In this document: positions 16,920 through 26,176 of the stretch, piece by piece
Position numbering within the stretch: the stretch's first letter is position 1
Layout of the letters: each line of letters opens with the position of its first letter
Source: DATAYA01 sp963754235
GTDB lineage: Bacteria; Pseudomonadota; Alphaproteobacteria; Acetobacterales; Acetobacteraceae
Direction: 5' to 3'
NCBI GenBank assembly: GCA_963754235.1
Contig: CAVWFK010000044.1
Location: forward strand, 62,001 to 126,000
Length of the DNA: 64,000 nucleotides
The notes under the pieces: generated by a model
Told to the model about the DNA's origin: nothing
Database searches by the model: none
Seen by the model: the letters and a program-made list of their open reading frames with translations, nothing else
Made by a program: the position numbers and the translations under genes

Positions 16920-17984
16920 ATGACATCACTGACGCGTTCGATGGCATTCGCCGGCCTCGCATCGCTCGCGATCGCCGCGCCGGGCGTGGCGCCGGCGCTG
17001 GCGGCGGCGCAGGAGACACAGCTCGTCTATTTCATCTTCACCGGCTACGCCTATCCGTATTTCGCGCCAATGGCGCAGGCCGTCCGGCAGGCCGCGACGC
17101 ACTACCCGCATTTGTCGATCAAGATCGTCAATGCCAACAACTCGGCCTCGCAGGAGATCACCGACATCAAGGAGGCGGTGGCCGCGGGTGCCAAGGGCAT
17201 CATCCTGAACACCGTGCAGGAATCGGTGACGGGTGCCGCGCGGCAGGCGATGCAGCAGGGGGTGCCCGTGATCACTGTCGATCGCGACGTCAGCGAGCCC
17301 GCCGCCCGCGTCGCCTTCATCGGCGACAACGACGAGACGCTCGGCCGCGAGGAGACGCAGTACGCCATCGATACTTTGCAGAAGCAGGGCACGACGAAGC
17401 CTTGGCACGTCGTGGTGCTGCAAGGGACGCTGGGTGCCAGCGTCAGCATCGGCCGGCTGAAGGGCACGATGGACGTGCTCGATCCGCTGGTGAAGAGCGG
17501 CTCGATGCAGATCGTTCTGAACCAATCGGCGAATTTCGCCACCGACACGGCCCAGGCGACCATCTCCGCCGAGCTGGCGAAGACCGCCGACATCCAGCTG
17601 ATCGATTGCGCCAACGATGCGATGGCGCTGGGTGCGATCAACGCGCTGAAGACGCACGGCATTGCATCCGGCAAGCAGACGCTGGTGGTCGGCGCCGACG
17701 CGCAGCCGCAGAGCATGGACGCGATCAGGGCCGGCACGCAGCTCGACACCGTGACGCACTCGCCCTTCGTCGAAGCGTACTGGGCGGTGGAAGCGATGGA
17801 CAACGTGCTGGCGAATGGGACGAAACCCCCAGCGGATAAGTTTCCGCACGGGGATATCATCATTCCGATGACGCTGGTGACACAGCAGAACGTCGGTCAG
17901 ATCGCCGGCTGGGGTACGCCGGAGAGCATTCCGCCGCTGCCCTATGGCCGCTCGCAAACCTTCACTGTCACGGGAGGAAAGTGA
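16920..17984 (+). CDS. CUT2 sugar-type ABC substrate-binding protein
   Basis: Periplasmic type 1 binding protein of 354 aa, with a signal peptide to about residue 29 (PALAAAQ), then YFIFTGYAYPYFAPM, VNANNSASQEI, GIILNTVQESVTGA and VPVITVDRDV, the classical CUT2 ligand-pocket elements. A strong AAAGGGGAGA site precedes the ATG. It is the first gene of a plus-strand unit with a single-domain ATPase one base downstream; the likely permease lies convergent at 18752-19754. Ligand unknown. Proximity to ggt is notable but does not identify the ligand. Confidence 0.9.
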   Translation: MTSLTRSMAFAGLASLAIAAPGVAPALAAAQETQLVYFIFTGYAYPYFAPMAQAVRQAATHYPHLSIKIVNANNSASQEITDIKEAVAAGAKGIILNTVQESVTGAARQAMQQGVPVITVDRDVSEPAARVAFIGDNDETLGREETQYAIDTLQKQGTTKPWHVVVLQGTLGASVSIGRLKGTMDVLDPLVKSGSMQIVLNQSANFATDTAQATISAELAKTADIQLIDCANDAMALGAINALKTHGIASGKQTLVVGADAQPQSMDAIRAGTQLDTVTHSPFVEAYWAVEAMDNVLANGTKPPADKFPHGDIIIPMTLVTQQNVGQIAGWGTPESIPPLPYGRSQTFTVTGGK

Positions 17985-17985
17985 G

Positions 17986-18720
17986 TTGGCGGAGCCGGCC
18001 GGGCCGCCGCTGCTGTCCGCCTGCGACCTGGTGAAGACCTTCGGCCCGGTGCGGGCGGTGGATGGCGTCAGCCTGGAGATCCGCGCGCATGAGGTTATCG
18101 GCATCATCGGCGACAACGGCGCGGGGAAGTCCACCTTCCTGTCGCTGCTGACCGGGTTCCACCAGCCGGATGCCGGCCGGCTGCTGTACCGCGGGCGGCC
18201 GGTCACTGTCAGTTCGCCCTATGTCGCGCGGACCCGGCTGAAGATGGAGATGATCTATCAAAAGCTGGAGCTGGCGCCCGATCTGCAGGTCTGGGAGAAC
18301 CTGTTCCTCGGCGAGGAGCTGCGCCACCTCTACGTGTTCTCCGCTCGCCGCCGGATGCAGCGTCGTGCCGCCGAGGTGTTGCGTGAGCTGAACACGCAGA
18401 TCTCGCCCTACGACGTGCTGGGCGAACTCTCAGGCGGCGAGCAGCAGGCGGTGGCGATAGGCCGGGCATTGCTGTTCGACCGCGAGATCGTCATCATGGA
18501 CGAGCCGACCGCCGCGATTTCCCTCCAGAAGGTCGAGGACGTTCTGCACCTGATTCGCCGGCTGCGCACCGCCGGCAAGGCGATCCTGCTGGTGAGCCAC
18601 CGGCTGGAGGATCTGCTGGCGGTCTGCGACCGGATCGTGGTGTTCTTCCACGGTCGCATCCGGCACATCATGGAGAACCAAGGGATCGGCGTCGGCGATC
18701 TGGTCCATGCGATGTTCTGA
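17986..18720 (+). CDS. CUT2 ABC transporter ATPase, half-size (FrcA-like)
   Basis: Single nucleotide-binding domain of 244 aa, not the duplicated RbsA form, as known for rhizobial FrcA. Walker A GDNGAGKST, signature LSGGEQQAVAIGRAL, Walker B VIMDEPTAAIS and switch His in LLVSHRLEDLL are all intact. I place the start at the TTG at 17986, because GGGAGG at 17972-17977 is well spaced for it and it follows the binding-protein stop by one base. An in-frame ATG at 17944 would overlap that gene. Two such half ATPases would pair under a permease dimer. Confidence 0.88.
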   Translation: MAEPAGPPLLSACDLVKTFGPVRAVDGVSLEIRAHEVIGIIGDNGAGKSTFLSLLTGFHQPDAGRLLYRGRPVTVSSPYVARTRLKMEMIYQKLELAPDLQVWENLFLGEELRHLYVFSARRRMQRRAAEVLRELNTQISPYDVLGELSGGEQQAVAIGRALLFDREIVIMDEPTAAISLQKVEDVLHLIRRLRTAGKAILLVSHRLEDLLAVCDRIVVFFHGRIRHIMENQGIGVGDLVHAMF

Positions 18721-18751
18721 TGCCGGTGGCCTATCATCAGCCGGCGCGATG

Positions 18752-19754
18752 CTATTTGGCGGCGTGCGCGGCACGCGCCTGCAAGCCCGCCAGCACCAGG
18801 ATGCAGGCGACGAAAATGTACTGGTACAAGCGCCGGCAGTCCGACCAGCACGATGACGTCGTTGATCACGCCGATCGTGAGCGCGCCGAGCGCCGCGCCG
18901 ACCACGCTGCCCCGGCCGCCGGTGAACGGCACGCCGCCCAGGATGACGGCGGCAATTGCCTCCAGCGAGTAGCCCTCGCCGGTCAGCGGATAGACGGAGT
19001 CCTGCCACGCCGTGATCATGATGCCGGCGAGTGCGGCGAGCAGGCCGGAGACGGCGAGCACACCGATCTTGATCAATCCGGTGCGAAGGCCGACCGCGCG
19101 CGCTGCATTCTCGTTCGATCCCACCGCCTTGATCCAACCGCCGGCCGGCGTGATCGACAGCACCAGTTGGCCTGCCGCCACCACCACGGCGCCGATCACG
19201 ATCAGAATCGACACACTGCCGACGCTGCCCGCCATCCAGGCGAAGCCGAACGGCCGCGGCGGGTTCGCCTGGTCGGGGCTGATGTAGTTGCCGCCGTTGA
19301 ACAGCAGTGCCACGCCGCGGAGCCCCCAATAGGTTCCCAGCGTGACGATGAAGGAAGGAATGCGTCCGCGCGCCACCAGCAGCCCGACCAGCGCGCCGAC
19401 GCCGAGCCCGGCCAGCAGCGTGAGCAGCAGCGCCGGCCCGGTGGGTATGCCGTGGAAGACCGTAAGCCAGGCAACCAGCAACCCGGATGCTGCCAGCAGA
19501 CTTTCCACGCCCAGGTCGATCATGCCGACCAGGACGACGAAAGCCTCGCCCACCGTCACCACCACCAGGAAGCTGGAGCTGGTCAGCACCGCCTCGACGT
19601 TGCGCAACGACAGGAAGGAGCGCGACGACAGCGCTGCCAGCACGCAGATGATGATCAGGAAGGCCAGCGGCCGCCGCACACTGCCGGGCCGGCCGAACAC
19701 CGCGCGATGCCAGCTCGGCCGCAGTCGGCCCAATGTCTCGCCTACTCCCGACAT
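18752..19754 (-). CDS. CUT2 ABC transporter permease, frameshifted near the C-terminus
   Basis: Inner-membrane permease, about 333 aa when read through. Signatures are VGMIDLGVESLLA (usual VDLSVG position) and EAIAAVILGGVPFTGGRGS. The frame is intact to VIVLVGLPAL and then goes off. Omitting one base at 18827 (extra C on the plus strand, in ctt-g-tac-cag on the coding strand) restores YQYIFVACILVLAGLQARAA, the expected last membrane segment, with a stop at 18752-18754. That end sits 31 bases from the convergent ATPase gene, whereas the unrepaired frame would run on to 18408 inside it. It probably serves the ATPase and binding protein on the other strand. Confidence 0.85.
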
Positions 19755-19904
19755 TCGGCTCCTCCGGTGCCCCAGTGTGGGACCACGATATCCTGCTGCC
19801 TCGGAGGTTGCGTCGCAATGCTTCGGATTTTGCTAAGACCTTCCAGAACCGCACCGGTTAAGCTTCCGAGCACCTGGACCGTATCGCTTGGAGGTACTCA
19901 AGGC

Positions 19905-20783
19905 ATGCCGCGAATCGCCCTTCTGGTTCGGAACGCCTGGATTTTGGGCCTCTTCGCAGCATTGCCGATCACGGCTTTCGCACAGAGCAGTTGTAAACCG
20001 CAACTCGGCCAGCCGCCTCTGGTACATGCCGGCGTCCTGATCGCGGCGATCAACCCGACCGTTGCACCCATCCAGTACATCGACGATCAGGGTAATTTAG
20101 CCGGTCTGGACGTGGAGTTCGGCAATATGATCGCCCAGCGTCTCTGCCTGAAGATGAACTTCGTGAGTACGCAGTTCGCAACGATGATTCCCGGCCTGAA
20201 GGGCGGGCGTTTCGACATGATCGACACCTTCATGTATTATACTCCCGAGCGTGCATCGCAAGTGATTATGATCCCCTACGGGGCGGCGACGCTGGCCATC
20301 GTGGTTCCCGCAGCGAACAAGGATGAGGTGAAGGACCTTTCCTACTTCTCCGGCAGGCGGTTCGCCGTCCAACTTGGGTCAGTGGACGAGAAGGACGCGC
20401 GCGAAGCCAGCGCGGCACTGGTCGCGTCCGGGAAGCGCCCGATCGACGTCCGGTCCTTCCCCAACTATTCGGACGTTCTGCAGACGCTGGGCGCGGGACA
20501 GGTCGATGGCGGGTTCGTCGGAACGGAGCAGGCCTATTTCTATCGCAGAAAGGGCGCCGCCTTTTTTCGCGTTGCGGCCGTCGGCCTCTATCCGCACACC
20601 GAAGCGCTGGCGTTCAAGGATCGCGAGGTCGCGAAACGGGTCGCGGATGCGTTGGACGCGATGAAAGCGGATGGCACATTCGACAAGCTATTCCAGGCGT
20701 ATCACCACTGCACCTTGCCGCCGCCCTACAAGATCACGACCGGCCCGATCGACACGCCGAAATGTCCGGCGCAGGCGGAATAG
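19905..20783 (+). CDS. Family-3 (amino-acid type) solute-binding protein
   Basis: 292-aa periplasmic binding protein of the SBP_bac_3 family (type 2 PBP fold). A signal peptide (about 1-25, ending AFAQ) is followed by YIDDQGNLAGLDVEFGNMIA, the hallmark opening of amino-acid binding proteins, then MIPGLKGGRFDMID and ATLAIVVPA. GGAGG at 19890-19894 with about 10-base spacing selects this ATG. No cognate permease or ATPase lies next to it; the flanking genes are the convergent cyclodeaminase-family gene and the divergent CUT2 permease. It might work with a transporter elsewhere. The ligand is unknown, though the catabolic cluster downstream is suggestive. Confidence 0.88.
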   Translation: MPRIALLVRNAWILGLFAALPITAFAQSSCKPQLGQPPLVHAGVLIAAINPTVAPIQYIDDQGNLAGLDVEFGNMIAQRLCLKMNFVSTQFATMIPGLKGGRFDMIDTFMYYTPERASQVIMIPYGAATLAIVVPAANKDEVKDLSYFSGRRFAVQLGSVDEKDAREASAALVASGKRPIDVRSFPNYSDVLQTLGAGQVDGGFVGTEQAYFYRRKGAAFFRVAAVGLYPHTEALAFKDREVAKRVADALDAMKADGTFDKLFQAYHHCTLPPPYKITTGPIDTPKCPAQAE

Positions 20784-20806
20784 CCACATCGCCGGCCGCA
20801 CCGCAT

Positions 20807-21816
20807 TCACTCGTCCCGTGCGTCCAAAAGCTTGAGGAGGGTGCCGACCGACTGCCGCTCAGCGCGGCGATAGATCCAGTCGCCGAGCACGATATCGCTG
20901 ACGGCAATCCGCGGTGCCAGAACAGAATGCGTTCTGCCGGGCTTTCACGGCCGGGCAATTTCCCGCAGATGATCTCGCCGATCTCGCCATAGACATGACA
21001 GCGCTGCAGGTCCCCGGCGTCGATGAGATCATGCAGCTGGCCCCCTTTTGTGCACTGCTCCCAATCATCAACCACGAGCTTATCCACCGCGAAGGGCAGC
21101 CTCGCATCGAGGGCGCGGACCCAGCCGTAGGTCACCAGCAGCGCGCCCGGAGCGAGATCCTGCTCGTGCAGAAGGGGTTCAGGCGTGGCAAGGCGAGTCG
21201 CCTCGATAACGATGTCCGCCCCGGCGGCGGCCTCGGCCGGGCTGCCGACCGCCCGCGCGGCGACGCCGAGCTCATCTCGCACGCGCGCGGCAAGACGCTC
21301 GCGGCTCTCCGGGCGCTTGCTGCTGATCCGGACCTCCGCAAGCTGGAACCGGCTGGCCAGCAGGCGCAGGTTGCTGAATGCGGTGCCGCGTGCGCCGATA
21401 TGCCCGACAATCACGGGCTTACGGTTGCCAAGATGCATCGCACCGAGGCAAGTGACCGCGCCGGTGCGCTGCCAGGTCAGGCTGGTGGCGTCCATGATGC
21501 AGCACGGCACGCCGGTGGCGGGATCGTACAGCGTGAGCATCGCGATCTCGGACGGGAGATCGCGCCGCCAGTTGTCGACATAGTCTCCCACTACCTTGAT
21601 GCCTGCACGGCCAACCGGCGCGACATACCCAGATAGGATATTGAAATGGCCGTTGAAAAGAGCATCGAGGTGCAGATGTGATTTTGGCGGCATGACGACA
21701 TCGCGCCGGCCATGCGCCGACAAGCCTTGCTCGACCACCCGCAGGAGCTCATCCGGCTCTGGGCTGAGCGCCTCGACCTGGCTACGATCCAGAAAGCGAA
21801 TATGAATGCTCGGCAT
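20807..21816 (-). CDS. Ornithine cyclodeaminase/mu-crystallin family, frameshifted near C-terminus
   Basis: NAD(P)-binding protein of the OCD/mu-crystallin family, which includes cyclodeaminases, ketimine reductases and imino-acid reductases. Substrate-side motifs are MPPKSHLHL, GIKVVGDYVDNW and PSEIAMLTLYDP; the Rossmann segment is VIVGHIGARGTAFSNLRLL; then VVDDWEQCTKGG. Everything is in frame to RILFWHRGL. Restoring one lost G near 20904 gives AVSDIVLGDWIYRRAERQSV and a stop at 20807-20809, for about 336 aa. Without it an unrelated tail reads through into the convergent neighbour. A paralogue lies at 36430-37443. It is divergent from the UbiD gene, so a shared control region at 21817-21923 is likely. 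The exact reaction is not deducible. Confidence 0.85.
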
Positions 21817-21923
21817 CGATCCGAACCTATGATAGGGCCAAAAGCAACGTAGCCGCGGCGGCGGCGCTGCTCAAGCAGTGCGGCGCGGCGGACGCGCCGC
21901 GGCAACCGTCAAACGGAGATGAC

Positions 21924-23312
21924 ATGTCCAAGACGAACGCCGACTTCACGCTACGGAGCTTTATCGAGCAGGTGGAGGCCGACGACGACGACGCCCTGTG
22001 CCGGATCACGGATCGGGTCAATCTCGACCACGACGTTACAGCGTGGGCAATGGAGCTTGAGCGTGTGGGGCGGTCACCGGTGCTGTGGTTCGATGATGTT
22101 GCCGGCTATCCGTTTCCGGTGATTGCCAACCTGTTTGGCAATCGCCGTCGTTACGCGCTCGGTCTGGGCGTGCCGACCGCCGAGCTGATCCGCAAATGGG
22201 GCGAGCTGGGAGACCGACGTATAGCACCGGTGATGCGCGATCGTGGGCCGATCCACGATGTGGTCGCGATCGGCAAAGACGTCGATCTTGCCAAGCTGCC
22301 GATCATGCAGCACTTCGATTGCGATGCCGGGCGGTACATCACGAACGGGATTGTCATTGCCAAGGACCCGGACACCGGAATTCGCAATGCGAGCTTCCAC
22401 CGCATGCAGGTAAAGGGACCAAATCGACTCGGCACCAGCCTGCACAGCCGGCGCCATCTCTGGACCTACATGCGTCGGGCTGAGGAGCGGGGCGAGGGGA
22501 TGCCTGTGACGGTCGTCATCGGCGGTCATCCGACCCTTGCGTTCGGTGGCCTGTGGAAGGGTCCGATCACGACGGACGAATACGAGGTTATCGGCGGAAT
22601 GATGGGCGTACCGCTGGAGATCGCTCCGGGTGTTACGGTTCCCATCGAGGCGCCGGTACATGCCGAGATCGTCGTCGAGGGCCGGATCCTCCCCGACCTG
22701 CGCGAGCCCGAGGGGCCATTCGCCGAATTCACCGGATACGCATCGAAGCGGTCGACCGAGCATGTGATCGAGGTCACCGCTATCCTGCATCGCCATGATG
22801 CACTGTATCACGACATCATCCCGGGGATGTCGGACGAACATACCAGCCTGCTGGCGGTTCCGCAGGAAGCCCGGCTGCTACGAATGCTGCACACGCATTA
22901 CCCGAACGTAACCGAGGTTGCATATCCGAAATCGGGCACTTGCCGCCTGCACGCGTATATCTCGCTTCACCGTCCGGCGCCCGGGCAGGCGAGGCTGGTT
23001 GCCGCCGCTGCATTTGGCGATGATTTGAGCGTGAAGCTTGTCGTTGTGGTCGATGACGACGTGGACGTGCACAACGAAAGCGACGTGATTTGGGCCATCG
23101 CAACACGGATGCAGGCGGATCAGGACATCGACATCATGCGCAACGGGATGGGTGCTGTCCTCGATCCGTCGAACCGGGACGGGTTGACGGCAAAGATGAT
23201 TATCGACGCGACTTGTCCTTCGGCGGACTTTCCGGAGCGACATCGTCTGAATTCCGCCGCGGTTGCACGCGCGCGGGAGCAGATCGGCGCCAGGTTCGGT
23301 CCGCCGGCTTGA
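21924..23312 (+). CDS. UbiD-family (prenylated-FMN) decarboxylase
   Basis: 462-aa member of the UbiD family, reversible decarboxylases of aromatic, heteroaromatic or alpha,beta-unsaturated acids that use prenylated FMN. Seen: N-terminal domain to about residue 110; cofactor/metal-binding region AGRYITNGIVIAKDPDTG with NASFHRMQ; catalytic acidic motif REPEGPFAEFTGY (E263 and E268 in the E-x4-E spacing of Fdc1/UbiD); C-terminal DDDVDVHNESDVIWAI. The usual key residues look intact. No UbiX prenyltransferase is in the window, so the cofactor must come from elsewhere in the genome. It heads a plus-strand series with oxygenases, which suggests it removes the carboxyl group of the pathway substrate or of an intermediate. 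Confidence 0.92.
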   Translation: MSKTNADFTLRSFIEQVEADDDDALCRITDRVNLDHDVTAWAMELERVGRSPVLWFDDVAGYPFPVIANLFGNRRRYALGLGVPTAELIRKWGELGDRRIAPVMRDRGPIHDVVAIGKDVDLAKLPIMQHFDCDAGRYITNGIVIAKDPDTGIRNASFHRMQVKGPNRLGTSLHSRRHLWTYMRRAEERGEGMPVTVVIGGHPTLAFGGLWKGPITTDEYEVIGGMMGVPLEIAPGVTVPIEAPVHAEIVVEGRILPDLREPEGPFAEFTGYASKRSTEHVIEVTAILHRHDALYHDIIPGMSDEHTSLLAVPQEARLLRMLHTHYPNVTEVAYPKSGTCRLHAYISLHRPAPGQARLVAAAAFGDDLSVKLVVVVDDDVDVHNESDVIWAIATRMQADQDIDIMRNGMGAVLDPSNRDGLTAKMIIDATCPSADFPERHRLNSAAVARAREQIGARFGPPA

Positions 23313-23482
23313 GCGAAGCGTTCTGGATGTTTTTTGAACTGCGGGATCGCGAGACCCCGCTCCGCGCCGCGACTGCATCGGCTCTGCCGAAGCAACGGCA
23401 CGGAACCCGCCGCTTTCCCGGGCACGTCCCGTCATGCTGAATGGCGGCCCGCTCACGCCGAGCGAGCGGCGGAGGAGGGATG

Positions 23483-24649
23483 ATGGAGGGAGCAATCGCC
23501 GCCGAGGCAGGCGAACGAACCGGTGATCCGGTAGCGGAGCTGACGCGATCGGCTGCGACCGAGTTCGGTGATGCGCGCGCCATGCCGCCGGGCGTCTACT
23601 CGTCTCCCGACGTGCTCGCGCTAGAGCTCGACCGGGTGTTTCGTCGCGAATGGCTGTGCGTCGGCCGGGTCAGCTCGATCATCGAACCGGGCGATTACAT
23701 CACCGCCGATATCGCCGGCCAACCTGTCGTGGTGTTGCGTGACCGCGAGGGGGCAGTGCGCGCCTTCTCGAATGTGTGCCTGCACAGGATGTCGGTCCTG
23801 CTGGAGGGACGCGGGCGCACCCGCAGCATCATCTGCCCCTACCATGCCTGGACCTACGACCTCGACGGCACGCTGCGCGGCGCACCGCATATGGAGCGCA
23901 CTGCCGGATTCCGCAAGGATCGGTACCGCCTGCCCGAGCTGCGCGTCGAGACCTGGCTCGGCTGGATCTACGTGACACTCGATGCGTCGATCCCCTCCGT
24001 CCGCACCCGTCTCGCGCCGCTGGCCGACCTCGTCGGTCAATACGGGATGGAGGATTATGTCGAGACGTTTCGCGAGGAGCATGTCTGGGACACCAACTGG
24101 AAGATCCTGGCGGAAAACTTCATGGAGAGCTACCATCTGCCGATGCTTCACCGCCGCACGGTGGGACCGCATTCCAAGGTCGAGGAGATGGAATGCCCGC
24201 CGGGGCTGGACGCGTTCAACTATCACTGGATTACCAAGGAATCGACGCTGCCGATCGGTAACGCGCATCCGGACAATTTGCGGCTCGAGGGCCACTGGCG
24301 CCGTACCACCGCGCTGCTCGCGATCTATCCCACGCATCTCGTGACCCTGACGCCAGGCTATTTCTGGTACCTGATCGTGCACCCGCGTGGGATCGGGCAG
24401 GTGCATATCGTGTTCGGCGGCGGGCTTTCGCCCGAGTTCATCCATGACCCGAGGGGAGCCGAGCACCTGGCTTCCCTGAAGTCGTTGCTGGACGAGGTGA
24501 ACGCCGAGGACCGGCGCGGCGTCGAGGCGGTGTTCCGAGGCGTGCGGGCGCCGTTGGCTCGCCCCGGGCAACTCAGCCACCTGGAGCGCCCGAATTACGA
24601 CTTTGCCCGCTATCTGGCGCGGCAACTGGCAGGAAGGAAAGCAGGATGA
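23483..24649 (+). CDS. Rieske non-haem iron oxygenase, large (alpha) subunit
   Basis: 388-aa ring-hydroxylating or N-demethylating type oxygenase. Rieske [2Fe-2S] ligands are C99 and H101 (NVCLHR) and C118 and H121 (CPYHAWTY). The mononuclear iron site is in ENFMESYHLPMLH (H218, H223). The motif architecture also fits the choline/carnitine monooxygenase branch. Start: ATGs at 23480 and 23483 follow GGAGGAGG at 23471-23478; spacing favours the second. The stop overlaps the next ATG by 4 bases. No ferredoxin or ferredoxin reductase gene is nearby, so its electron donor is unassigned. Confidence 0.92.
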   Translation: MEGAIAAEAGERTGDPVAELTRSAATEFGDARAMPPGVYSSPDVLALELDRVFRREWLCVGRVSSIIEPGDYITADIAGQPVVVLRDREGAVRAFSNVCLHRMSVLLEGRGRTRSIICPYHAWTYDLDGTLRGAPHMERTAGFRKDRYRLPELRVETWLGWIYVTLDASIPSVRTRLAPLADLVGQYGMEDYVETFREEHVWDTNWKILAENFMESYHLPMLHRRTVGPHSKVEEMECPPGLDAFNYHWITKESTLPIGNAHPDNLRLEGHWRRTTALLAIYPTHLVTLTPGYFWYLIVHPRGIGQVHIVFGGGLSPEFIHDPRGAEHLASLKSLLDEVNAEDRRGVEAVFRGVRAPLARPGQLSHLERPNYDFARYLARQLAGRKAG

Positions 24650-26172
24650 TCCGCACGGGGCGTCAATACCTGGAATCGCTCCGCGATGGCCGGCAGGTGC
24701 ACATCAATGGCGAGCGGGTCCGCGATGTCACGACCCATCCGATGTTCAAGCCGGTCGTGGACATCCGGGCCCGCATCTACGACATGGCCCACGAGCCGGC
24801 GACCCGAGACGTGATGTCCTACGTCACCGACGGCGACCGCAACGCGGTCGGCAACAAGCTGCCGCTTACACAGCAGGATTGGTGGGACAAGCGCCGCGCC
24901 ACCGACACCGTGCTGGAAGAGATCGGCGGCGTCGTCACCCGGGTGGGCGACGAGACGGTGGGGGAGATGTGGTCGCTCTATGACGGCCGGGACGTGCTGA
25001 ACGAGGTGGACCCGCAATTCGCCCGCAACATCGAGACCCACATCGAGCGCGTGCTGGTCGGCGATCCGTTCCACGTCTCCGCGAACACCGACCCGAAGGG
25101 CGACCGCTCCAAGCCGCCGCAGGAGCAGGATCCGGACATGCTGCTCCACCTGGTGCGCGAGACCGACGCCGGCATCGTCGTGCGCGGCGCCAAGTACGAG
25201 ACCGCCGCGGCGTACGCCAACCAGGCCTTTACCAAGCCTACCATCGCCAATTGGGGCAACAGCGCCTACTCCGACTACGCACTCGGGTTCATCTGCGATC
25301 TCGGGTCGCCGAACCTGAAATTCATCTGCCGCACCGGCTTCGCCGGGCGCGCAGATGCCCAGGATTACCCGCTCGCCAGCCGCTTCGACGAGGTGGATAC
25401 GTTGGTCGTGTTCGATGACGTGCTGATCCCCTGGGAGAACGTGCTGTTCTACCGCCACACCAAGGCAGCCGCCTTCATCCGTGCCACGCTGCACCGCTAC
25501 TCCGCCTTTGCCTTCGTGCAGCGCAACCTCAAGCTCGCCGACATGATGATCGGCACCGCGCTGTTCAACGTGCGCCAGACCGGGCTCGACAAGCAGCAGG
25601 CGGTGCAGGAGAAGCTGGCCGAACTCGCGGTTTATCGCGAGGGCATCAACGCGCATCTCACCGCCGCGATCGCGCTTGCGGAGCGGAGTCCGGCCGGGCT
25701 GATGATGCCCAACCAGTCGCTGCTCTACACCGGCCGGGTGCTGGCCTGCTCGCAGTTGCATCACATGATGCACATCGCGCGCGAGCTCTGCGGCGGGCAG
25801 ATCTGCGTCACCCCTGACCGCGCGTGCTTCGAATCGCCTGAGACCCAGGCGTGGATGGAGAAGTTCTATACCGTCAACGAGGACTGGGTCGCCGAGGACC
25901 GGCGCAAGCTGCTGGCATTGGCGCGTGACCTGCTGAATTCCGACTATGCCGGCCACCGGCTCACGTTTCAATTGTTCGCACAATCCCCGCCGTTCGCGCA
26001 CCTCGCAGCGGTGTACCGCAATTTCGGGTGGGACGGCCCGCTCACGTTCGTCCGCAAAGCGGCGGGTCTCTCCGAGCGGGTGATGCAAGGGGTTCGCACG
26101 AGCCCCGGCGACAGCGCAACGAACCAGCATTTCGCCGAGGCGACGCTGCCGGCGCGGCACGCGGCCGAGTAG
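24646..26172 (+). CDS. HpaB-family FADH2-dependent monooxygenase (4-hydroxyphenylacetate 3-hydroxylase-like)
   Basis: 508-aa oxygenase component of a two-component flavin monooxygenase of the HpaB/acyl-CoA-dehydrogenase-like fold. Family features seen: MIRTGRQYLESLRDGR start with the NGERV hairpin, VRETDAGIVVRGAK, the flavin-side segment DEVDTLVVFDDVLIPWENV, and a C-terminal helical domain. The family hydroxylates phenols and, in some members, pyrrole-2-carboxylate or chlorophenols, and needs reduced flavin supplied by a partner reductase. That partner is almost certainly the next gene, four bases downstream. Its ATG overlaps the Rieske gene stop, so the two oxygenases are translationally coupled. 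Confidence 0.93.
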   Translation: MIRTGRQYLESLRDGRQVHINGERVRDVTTHPMFKPVVDIRARIYDMAHEPATRDVMSYVTDGDRNAVGNKLPLTQQDWWDKRRATDTVLEEIGGVVTRVGDETVGEMWSLYDGRDVLNEVDPQFARNIETHIERVLVGDPFHVSANTDPKGDRSKPPQEQDPDMLLHLVRETDAGIVVRGAKYETAAAYANQAFTKPTIANWGNSAYSDYALGFICDLGSPNLKFICRTGFAGRADAQDYPLASRFDEVDTLVVFDDVLIPWENVLFYRHTKAAAFIRATLHRYSAFAFVQRNLKLADMMIGTALFNVRQTGLDKQQAVQEKLAELAVYREGINAHLTAAIALAERSPAGLMMPNQSLLYTGRVLACSQLHHMMHIARELCGGQICVTPDRACFESPETQAWMEKFYTVNEDWVAEDRRKLLALARDLLNSDYAGHRLTFQLFAQSPPFAHLAAVYRNFGWDGPLTFVRKAAGLSERVMQGVRTSPGDSATNQHFAEATLPARHAAE

Positions 26173-26176
26173 GGCG

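Noticed and set aside
18408..18750. Permease C-terminus extended into the convergent ATPase gene
   Set aside because: That tail is out-of-frame sequence after a one-base insertion at 18827; correcting it gives a normal last helix and a stop at 18752.
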